Source of the DNA: Deltaproteobacteria bacterium
Lineage (GTDB): Bacteria > Desulfobacterota > Syntrophia > Syntrophales > UBA2210
DNA length: 5,662 bases
NCBI GenBank assembly: GCA_016935935.1
Contig: JAFGPZ010000279.1
Location: 1 to 5,662, forward strand
Direction: 5' to 3'
Shown: in pieces, positions 1-4,747 of the stretch
Position numbering within the stretch: position 1 is the first letter of the stretch
Layout: each line of letters opens with the position of its first letter
Translations under genes and position numbers: made by a program
Notes under the pieces: model-generated
What the model was told of the DNA's origin: nothing
What the model saw: only the letters and a program-made list of their open reading frames with translations
Databases searched by the model: none

Positions 1-389
1 AAATACCGCCGGTATATGGACCGCAGCAACTCAGCCCTGAGTACGGGCATGTTCTTTGGATCGCCGCCACCGATGAAATAGTGGCACTTATCTGCGCAAG
101 CGCCGCAGCGGACACATATATCCATGAAAAGCCTGAGAGAGCGATAACGCTTGAGCCTGTCCTCAAAGGCATTCAGGAAAATCTCCTTCCAGTTCTCGGG
201 TAGCTTCCAGTCCTCATCCGACACAGACCAATCCCGAGGATAGGGATAGTCGAGAATTTCGAGCCACTTGGGAAGGGCGGCATTGCAATAGGTACCCTTC
301 TTTAATTCAACCTTATCATCCATCCAGGGTGTGACTGGCGGTTTATATCCTATCTTTGTTAATTCTTCCGGATTGGGCACATTCGCCAT
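1..389 (-). CDS. dsrK: DsrK, HdrD-like iron-sulfur subunit of the DsrMKJOP complex (N-terminal 129 residues, cut by window edge)
   Basis: Only the first 129 codons are present; the frame is open to the left edge. DsrK is the cytoplasmic, heterodisulfide-reductase-like iron-sulfur subunit of DsrMKJOP. It is thought to take electrons from DsrM and pass them on to the DsrC trisulfide or disulfide produced during sulfite reduction. Visible in the sequence: a start MANVPNPEELTKIGYKPP, then a [4Fe-4S] motif C-x2-C-x2-C-x3-C at Cys92, Cys95, Cys98 and Cys102. This is followed by HYFIGGGDPKNMP and LRAELLRSIYRR, which I recognise as DsrK hallmarks. The second cluster site and the CCG-type domain of HdrD-like proteins would lie outside. 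The start ATG (387-389) follows the dsrM stop by three bases. A strong Shine-Dalgarno GAGGAG (396-401) sits six bases upstream, inside the end of dsrM, so the two genes are surely cotranscribed. Product identity is confident; the symbol rests on sequence and on the dsrM neighbour. Confidence 0.93.
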   Translation of the reverse strand, partial: MANVPNPEELTKIGYKPPVTPWMDDKVELKKGTYCNAALPKWLEILDYPYPRDWSVSDEDWKLPENWKEIFLNAFEDRLKRYRSLRLFMDICVRCGACADKCHYFIGGGDPKNMPVLRAELLRSIYRRY

Positions 390-392
390 GTT

Positions 393-1430
393 TTACTCCT
401 CTATATCTTTTTCCAGCGGAATTCCGGCCTTCTTCATCTGCTTCCGGTACATATTTTCCTGGTCCATATAGGTGAAATGCTGCGGATCGTACTCCCAGGG
501 ATTTTCATGCCTCTTCCACCTGTTACTCCCCGCCATATTCCTTGTCATGCTGAAGAAGACGCCCGGAAGATGCATAAGCTTACTGAAAGGAAAGTAGGCA
601 AAAAGCACCGACACCAAAAAGAGGTGCATATAAAAAATTGCTCCTATTCCCTCCGGTATTGTGGGATGGAAGGTTGCCAGACCAAGCGTAAGTTCCTTAA
701 CCGCCACCATATCAACCCGGTAGAAATATCTCATCAGCAGACCAGTGAGACCGATCCCGAGAATCATAAAGAGAGGGAAATAATCGGAAGCAAGGGAGAT
801 ATACCGCACTTTCATATCGAAAACCCTTCTGAGAAGAAGGTACACAAGGGCAGCAACAAGTATCAGGCCGCTCGCATAAACGGTCGGGCTGTAGAGTTCA
901 AAAAATCCGTCCAGTTTCTCAATGAGGTCTATCACTGCAGGCGTCTTTTCCATAAAAAATCGGAGGTGGCGGAGCAGGATCACCATAAAGGAATAATGAA
1001 AAGCCAGGGCCCCAATCCATAGCCACTTGCTGGACCAGTAAATCAGTTTTCCACCCTCGGGGTATTGTTTCCATGCCTTTAATTCCGTTCTCATGTTCCT
1101 GAAGAGACTTCGGAAAAAAAAGACTTCCATGAACATCCTGCCAATGACATAGGGCATGCTGTCGGGATTTTCGAATTGATCTCTGATTGTTCTCTTGATC
1201 CAGGGAAGGGTCTTATTCTGGCCGCATGTTGTCGGAATTCGATACGGAACGGGTGTTCGTGCCCACTTCAATATTCGATTTATAAAACCTGCAAAGAATA
1301 CAACGAAGGCCAGGTAGGGAATAATGATTCCAAAAAACATCTCCAAACCGACCTTGGCTCCCGCATAGGAGATAACAAGGAGCACGATAACCGAAAAAAG
1401 TGGAAAGTAAAAGGCAAGATTAAAACTCAT
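393..1430 (-). CDS. dsrM: DsrM, NarI-like haem b membrane subunit of the DsrMKJOP sulfite-reduction electron transfer complex
   Basis: Complete, 345 residues, close to the usual DsrM length. DsrM is the integral membrane cytochrome b that exchanges electrons between menaquinol and the rest of DsrMKJOP. About six membrane segments can be seen, near residues 8-26, 31-50, 137-155, 187-203, 217-236 and 265-286. The loop with IPTTCGQNKTLPWIK (65-79) followed by FFFRSLFRN (104-112) is typical of DsrM and separates it from ordinary nitrate reductase gamma chains. His145 and His155 (10 apart) and His269 and His287 (18 apart) repeat the spacing of the four haem ligands of E. coli NarI (His56/66 and His187/205), so two b haems are expected. 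The start ATG (1428-1430) overlaps the stop of the preceding RsbRD gene as ATGA, with a purine-rich GGGGTG (1438-1443) seven bases upstream. This suggests translational coupling. dsrK follows three bases after the stop. Confidence 0.95.
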   Translation of the reverse strand: MSFNLAFYFPLFSVIVLLVISYAGAKVGLEMFFGIIIPYLAFVVFFAGFINRILKWARTPVPYRIPTTCGQNKTLPWIKRTIRDQFENPDSMPYVIGRMFMEVFFFRSLFRNMRTELKAWKQYPEGGKLIYWSSKWLWIGALAFHYSFMVILLRHLRFFMEKTPAVIDLIEKLDGFFELYSPTVYASGLILVAALVYLLLRRVFDMKVRYISLASDYFPLFMILGIGLTGLLMRYFYRVDMVAVKELTLGLATFHPTIPEGIGAIFYMHLFLVSVLFAYFPFSKLMHLPGVFFSMTRNMAGSNRWKRHENPWEYDPQHFTYMDQENMYRKQMKKAGIPLEKDIEE

Positions 1431-1990
1431 TTGCTTACACCCCGCACTTCGTCATTTTTCCCCTCGCTATCTTTAAATTTTGTTTCTTCCATTTCTACAG
1501 CCAGACCCGACATCCGCAATAATCCGCTTACTCTGTTTTTCACGTCGTTCACCTTTATTTCAAAAAGTTTCTCACGGAAGCTCATATATACATCAAAGGA
1601 CATAAAAGTCAACGCATCCAATTTCGCTTCGAAAAGCGACAACTCGTCTGAAATTATACCTTCCCGTTCATTCTCAAGTTCCTCGCGCACCAGATTCTTC
1701 AAAGACACGAAGAGAGAAACTGCCTTCGACGGAGAAATCTCCTGAACAGCCCTGATTCTAATTATTTCGTCAAGTAAAGGACGGATTTTCTCGGGCTCTT
1801 CACCCCCGGCAAGAGCATCATATATGCCGGAAATCCCATGGGTGATCTGGTAAGCAACGGGGTTTTGAAATCTGTCTCTTTCCTTTTTAAAAAACCCTGA
1901 AACTTCCGAAGGGTAACTTTCCAGTATGCGATTAAACCATCTATCTAAAAGTGCAGACTTTTTCTCCAGTAAAAGATCCTCTATTCTCAT
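1427..1990 (-). CDS. RsbRD N-terminal domain protein, first gene of the dsrMK transcription unit
   Basis: 187 residues from the chosen start. The protein resembles the globin-like N-terminal domain of RsbR/RsbRD stress-sensor proteins: LLLEKKSALLDRWFNRIL, then YPSEVSGFF, AYQITHGISGIYDAL near residues 46-60, and IRAVQEISPSKAVSLFVSLK followed by NLVREEL. No STAS or kinase domain follows, so it is a stand-alone sensor-type domain. The tail (about 165-187) is charged and probably disordered. From memory, a gene of this type precedes dsrM in many sulfate reducers. Its role there is not established, and regulation or assembly of the complex is inference. I chose ATG at 1988-1990 because MRIEDLLLEKK matches the family N-terminus; it has only a modest GGGG purine run five bases upstream. 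The frame is open upstream to a TTG at 2039-2041, which would add 17 residues foreign to the family. The stop overlaps the dsrM start by 4 bp (ATGA). Confidence 0.85.
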   Translation of the reverse strand: MRIEDLLLEKKSALLDRWFNRILESYPSEVSGFFKKERDRFQNPVAYQITHGISGIYDALAGGEEPEKIRPLLDEIIRIRAVQEISPSKAVSLFVSLKNLVREELENEREGIISDELSLFEAKLDALTFMSFDVYMSFREKLFEIKVNDVKNRVSGLLRMSGLAVEMEETKFKDSEGKNDEVRGVSK

Positions 1991-2048
1991 GTATACCCCA
2001 GTTGCCCAAACCATAAGTTCGATGGAACCGTAAAAAGTCAAAAATGAA

Positions 2049-2083
2049 CCCTCTCCCTTGATGGGAGAGGGGTGGGGTGAGGG
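2049..2083 (+). repeat. Hairpin plus G-run repeat, copy A (REP-like)
   Basis: A perfect 9-bp inverted repeat, CCCTCTCCC (2049-2057) and GGGAGAGGG (2063-2071), has a 5-base TTGAT loop. It is followed directly by further G runs to 2083. The plus strand from 2063 to 2083 has four runs of three or more G separated by 3, 1 and 3 bases, which fits the canonical G-quadruplex pattern. The layout (short stem, then a GGGG-rich tail) matches copy B, which lies in the other orientation. Sequences of the type CCCTCACCCC..CTCTCCC recur as dispersed intergenic repeats in many bacteria, so this is probably a genomic repeat family; copy number cannot be judged here. Confidence 0.7.
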
Positions 2084-2115
2084 TGAAAAATAAATCTATT
2101 ACGAGTACTTAAACT

Positions 2116-2151
2116 CCCCTTCCCCTTAATCCCCTCCCACCGAGGGAGGGG
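2116..2151 (-). repeat. Hairpin plus G-run repeat, copy B (REP-like, inverted relative to copy A)
   Basis: Read on the minus strand, an 8-bp perfect stem CCCCTCCC / GGGAGGGG with a 5-base TCGGT loop (2131-2151) is followed by G runs to 2116. From 2138 to 2116 the minus strand has runs GGG, GGGG, GGGG, GGGG separated by 1, 5 and 2 bases, a canonical G-quadruplex pattern. This strand is the sense strand of the predicted dsr leader, so the quadruplex could form in the RNA. Length and design match copy A (36 against 35 bases), and the two G-rich tails face each other across 32 AT-rich bases. Confidence 0.7.
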
Positions 2152-2187
2152 AAAATAGACTTTCTACGAGGTCATCAAATTTGCACG

Positions 2188-2216
2188 TTTATATGAAATA
2201 GAGGCGAAATTGTCAA
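2188..2216 (-). promoter_or_regulatory. Sigma-70-type promoter for the rsbRD-dsrMK operon
   Basis: On the minus strand a perfect -35 box TTGACA (2211-2216) is separated by exactly 17 bases from TATAAA (2188-2193), a five-out-of-six match to TATAAT. The predicted start is an A near 2181-2182. Upstream, 2217-2247 is almost entirely A and T with a run of seven T on this strand, resembling an UP element. Position between the end of ccsB and the rsbRD start fits a dedicated promoter for the dsr genes, which are usually strongly expressed in sulfate reducers. No operator palindrome is evident next to it. Confidence 0.75.
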
Positions 2217-2236
2217 TAATAAAAAGTGATGATTTT

Positions 2237-2270
2237 AAAAAAATAGATGATACGCTGAGAATATGTATCA
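2237..2270 (-). terminator. Possible weak intrinsic terminator after ccsB
   Basis: On the minus strand, 35 bases past the ccsB stop, TGATAC (2265-2270) and GTATCA (2248-2253) form a 6-bp stem with an 11-base loop. A four-base gap and a run of seven T (2237-2243) follow. The stem is short and AT-rich and the T run is slightly displaced, so termination would be inefficient. It precedes the dsr promoter, as expected at an operon boundary. The T run may instead act as the UP region of that promoter. Confidence 0.4.
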
Positions 2271-2304
2271 AACACTCTATGGAAATTAACAGTGAGCGCC
2301 TCTG

Positions 2305-3123
2305 TCAAAGATAACTGTGGAGACCTGAAAGTATGTAATTCACGCCGAGATAGGTAAAAATAACAGCCATAAACCCCAGTATCGAGATTATCGACATCCT
2401 GACTCCCTTCCATCCCTTCACAAGGCGTGCATGAAGAAAAGCCCCGTAGACCAGCCATGTAATCAATGACCATGTTTCTTTCGGGTCCCATCCCCAGTAT
2501 CTTCCCCATGCCCTGTCGGCCCATGCCGCCCCTGTAATTATACCCAGCGTCAATAGAACGAAACCAATGGAAATCATCTTGTAGTTTATCTCGTCCCACA
2601 ATTCTCTGCGGGTCCGTAGTTTAATCAAGGGACTGATTAGATACAGAATACTTGACCCGAAAGATATGGTAAAACAGGCGTAAGCAAGAAAAGAACTGAC
2701 CACATGGCTTATGAGCCAGTTGCTCTGAAGGGCAGGCACAAGGGGTTGAATATTAGCCTCGACCCTTCCGGAAAGCGAGGCATAGGCCAGTATGATGAAT
2801 GCGGAGAAGGAGGCCACGACGCCGACAAAACCGTTCTTATTGCGTCTCATGAGAAGGAGGCAGATAAAGATAATAGACCATGAAAAAAAGACCAGCGATT
2901 CATAGAAATTTGACAGAGGCGCGTGGCCTATGCCGAGCTGGTACGATTGTATCCATCGAAAGACAATCCCTATAGTATGCACTGCAATACCCAGAAGAAG
3001 GAGCAGAGACGCCGTTCTGTCGGCAAGGCCCCGGCGGAGGATAAGAGAAACGAGATAAAAGAAGGCAGCAAAAAAATAGATAAAAGTTACAATACTGACT
3101 ATATATGTATCGTTCAAAATCAT
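2305..3123 (-). CDS. ccsB: CcsB/ResC (CcsA family) haem-handling subunit of the System II cytochrome c synthetase
   Basis: Complete, 272 residues, a typical length for the short ResC/CcsA type. The protein works with ResB to carry haem across the cytoplasmic membrane and attach it to CXXCH sites of c-type cytochromes on the outside. About eight membrane segments can be seen. The tryptophan-rich WWD haem-binding segment is clear: WADRAWGRYWGWDPKETW at residues 201-218, followed by SLITWLVYGAFLHAR. Likely haem-ligand histidines are His49 or His67 on the N-terminal side, His140 (NWLISH) and His231; the end LGVNYILSGLHSYL is also characteristic. The ATG (3121-3123) follows the resB stop with no gap. 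A GGAG lies only three bases before it, so translation is probably coupled to resB. Naming in this family is confused (CcsA, CcsB and ResC are all used); the family call itself is firm. Confidence 0.93.
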   Translation of the reverse strand: MILNDTYIVSIVTFIYFFAAFFYLVSLILRRGLADRTASLLLLLGIAVHTIGIVFRWIQSYQLGIGHAPLSNFYESLVFFSWSIIFICLLLMRRNKNGFVGVVASFSAFIILAYASLSGRVEANIQPLVPALQSNWLISHVVSSFLAYACFTISFGSSILYLISPLIKLRTRRELWDEINYKMISIGFVLLTLGIITGAAWADRAWGRYWGWDPKETWSLITWLVYGAFLHARLVKGWKGVRMSIISILGFMAVIFTYLGVNYILSGLHSYL

Positions 3124-4458
3124 TTACTCCAGACCCAGTTTGCCTGATAATGTGTTAATCTTCTTTTCAAACAAGTCTCTTCTCTTGCTCGAACTGGCGG
3201 CAATTTTTATTTCAGTTCCTTCAGGATTCTCCCTGATCTTGACCCACACCCTTTCGTGAGCAAAGAAAAGATTCAATATAAATCCTATCAAGACGAGAAG
3301 AAACCCTTCCCAAACGAGGGGCATTCCGGGATTTTTGGCTACCCTCAGCCCCGTATAATAGTATCGTTTAAAATCTTTCAGTGTGAAGATAAAATCACCC
3401 ATCACCGACACATTCTCAGCCCCTTCAGGGAAAATCCAGAACATCTCGTGCGGTTTCCCTCTCTCAAACAATACACCCAGAACTGCCGGGCCTTGACCCT
3501 GATAGTCGGACTTGAATTCTCCGATTGCCAGTTGGATATCGCTCCCCGGAATCTGGTGCTTCTCCATCACTTTCATCTTCAGGACGGTTTCTACGTCTGT
3601 CTTTTTGTTTTTAACATTAATCTGCGTATAGCTCTTTGGCGCAATACCGTAGCCGGATTGATAGAATTTCAGCCCCCTGTATTGTAAGGGATGGTTGACC
3701 CGAATTGAATCGGAAAGTTGTTCTTGCCCCCGTTCCAGTATAGTTATTTCGGATCTGTACTCCTTCGGAACGCCTCCCGCGTAAAAATCGACGGTAAAAT
3801 TGTCGCATCGCACATCGAACCCGAGGCTCATTGCGCGATTTCCTCCTGAGAGGTAAACAAGATTCGATGTCTCCCCCTCGACAATCCTCATGGTCCCGTC
3901 AAACCCCCACAAAGCCGCTATCAGACCGCCGGCAAGAATGAAGAGGACGCTTAAATGGATAAAAATCACGCCCAGACGAGAATATTTCCCTTTCTCGGCG
4001 AAGAGATAACTGCCATCACCTGTCGAAAGTGAAGATGGTCGGCCGATCAGAGTCTTGAGAATTATCTCGGACTGTTCTTTAATCTCAGACAGATCTTTGT
4101 GGCTCTGGAATGATTTACTAAAATGAGCTGACTGAAAGACAGAATCGTCAATCTTACTTTTCGGGAAAAGATACACACGAAAGATGCGTCGCAATTGAAT
4201 GGTCGTGCAGACCGTCAAATTGACTGCCAGCAGAGCGAGCAACGCAGTAAACCACCAGGAGTGGAACATATCGAAGATATCAAAAATATCGAGAAGGGAA
4301 TAAACTTGGGGGCTGTACAGAGACTGGTACTGCTCCGGCGAAAGACCCTGAGGAACTACAGTCCCCATAATGGAAGTCACTGCCAGTGAAAAAAAGAGGA
4401 ATATGGCAAGTTTTGCTGAACCTAAGGCCCTGTATATAATGTTCAGTTTATCGATCAT
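3124..4458 (-). CDS. resB: ResB/Ccs1-family cytochrome c biogenesis protein (System II)
   Basis: Complete, 444 residues, normal for ResB. It forms the synthetase complex with the CcsB/ResC encoded next to it and is thought to present apocytochrome c or help ligate haem. Visible: membrane segments near residues 14-34, 68-90 and 162-184, a large external domain of about 195 residues, and a fourth membrane segment near 381-400 followed by a charged cytoplasmic tail. The ResB signature NHPLQYRGLKFYQSGYG is at residues 255-271. Other family features are GSAKLAIFLF near the start and GTVVPQG at 32-38. ATG at 4456-4458 is the only usable start before the first membrane segment: an in-frame TGA lies 22-24 bases upstream and no GTG or TTG intervenes. 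No Shine-Dalgarno sequence is visible in front of it. The gene pair resB-ccsB ends just before the dsr promoter. DsrJ, expected downstream, would be a client. Confidence 0.93.
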   Translation of the reverse strand: MIDKLNIIYRALGSAKLAIFLFFSLAVTSIMGTVVPQGLSPEQYQSLYSPQVYSLLDIFDIFDMFHSWWFTALLALLAVNLTVCTTIQLRRIFRVYLFPKSKIDDSVFQSAHFSKSFQSHKDLSEIKEQSEIILKTLIGRPSSLSTGDGSYLFAEKGKYSRLGVIFIHLSVLFILAGGLIAALWGFDGTMRIVEGETSNLVYLSGGNRAMSLGFDVRCDNFTVDFYAGGVPKEYRSEITILERGQEQLSDSIRVNHPLQYRGLKFYQSGYGIAPKSYTQINVKNKKTDVETVLKMKVMEKHQIPGSDIQLAIGEFKSDYQGQGPAVLGVLFERGKPHEMFWIFPEGAENVSVMGDFIFTLKDFKRYYYTGLRVAKNPGMPLVWEGFLLVLIGFILNLFFAHERVWVKIRENPEGTEIKIAASSSKRRDLFEKKINTLSGKLGLE

Positions 4459-4466
4459 TCGGGGGT

Positions 4467-4495
4467 AACTAACAGAGAATCCGGAGAACTGTCAA
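4467..4495 (-). promoter_or_regulatory. Possible resB promoter (good -35, poor -10)
   Basis: The minus strand carries a perfect TTGACA at 4490-4495, but the hexamer 17 bases on (4467-4472, TTAGTT) matches the -10 consensus poorly. Transcription from it would begin within a few bases of the resB ATG and give an almost leaderless mRNA, which would agree with the missing ribosome binding site. The rest of 4459-4590 shows no better promoter to my eye. Confidence 0.25.
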
Positions 4496-4590
4496 GAAGT
4501 TTCATATCCACACCGGTCCCCCTCCGCTGGCATATGTCCACAGTCGATGAGGCGATCGGGAAACACATCACAACTGTCATTTAGGGAGAA

Positions 4591-4732
4591 ACGATGAGAG
4601 CTTTGCATAATACCATGTTGTCATTGCGAACGTAGCGAAGCAATCTCATAAGATGCCGACAATGAAGGAGATTGCCACGGTGCTGCACACCTCGAACCGA
4701 CGAGATTCGTAATTATGCAAAGCTCTCACGAT
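4591..4732. mobile_element. MITE-like non-coding element with 16-bp terminal inverted repeats and ACGAT target duplication
   Basis: The element proper is 4596-4727 (132 bp). Its ends, GAGAGCTTTGCATAAT (4596-4611) and the exact reverse complement (4712-4727), form a perfect 16-bp terminal inverted repeat. The 5-bp sequence ACGAT lies directly outside both ends (4591-4595 and 4728-4732), as expected of a target-site duplication. No ORF of note lies inside, so it would need a transposase in trans; the family cannot be named from the ends alone. The interior holds TCATTGCGA followed by AGCGAAGCAATCTC, a dispersed repeat type I recognise from many bacterial genomes, and a nested inverted repeat GCAATCTC (4640-4647) / GAGATTGC (4668-4675). 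It sits 16 bases past the helicase stop and its transcript could fold into a long stem. Confidence 0.82.
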
Positions 4733-4747
4733 AAGTCTGATTCCCGT

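Larger units (their letters stand above)
1991..2181 (-). other. Predicted structured 5' leader of the rsbRD-dsrMK transcript
   Basis: If transcription starts about seven bases after the -10 box at 2188-2193, the mRNA has an untranslated leader of roughly 190 nt before the ATG at 1990. No convincing ORF occupies it. It contains two related hairpin-plus-G-tract repeats in opposite orientation (listed separately), spaced by 32 AT-rich bases. In the RNA the first is G-rich and the second C-rich, so they could also pair with each other. The extent is inferred from the promoter match and not from transcript data. Confidence 0.5.

Noticed and set aside
477..1022. Long plus-strand reading frame of 181 codons
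   Set aside because: It lies wholly inside dsrM on the opposite strand. Its translation is rich in Lys, His and Arg without any family resemblance, and DsrM is an unambiguous match.
1176..1745. Plus-strand reading frame of 189 codons across the dsrM/rsbRD junction
   Set aside because: Antisense to two recognisable genes; low-complexity Ser/Phe-rich translation with no domain and no ribosome binding site.
1991..2041. TTG at 2039-2041 as the start of the RsbRD protein
   Set aside because: It would add 17 residues unlike the family N-terminus, and its apparent Shine-Dalgarno is part of the repeat hairpin. ATG at 1990 matches the family start. It cannot be fully excluded.
2012..2041. Second promoter with -35 TTGACT at 2036-2041
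   Set aside because: At 17 bases the -10 position reads ACTTAT. The only TATNNT hexamer is at a spacing of 20. Much weaker than the promoter at 2188-2216.
2049..2151. CRISPR array or riboswitch
   Set aside because: Only two repeat units in opposite orientation with no regular spacers, and no known riboswitch core is recognisable. A dispersed REP-like repeat pair explains it better.
2213..2599. Minus-strand frame of 128 codons overlapping the end of ccsB
   Set aside because: It is a different frame of the conserved WWD and C-terminal part of CcsB, with no independent start signal or family resemblance. Its tail is only AT-rich intergenic sequence.
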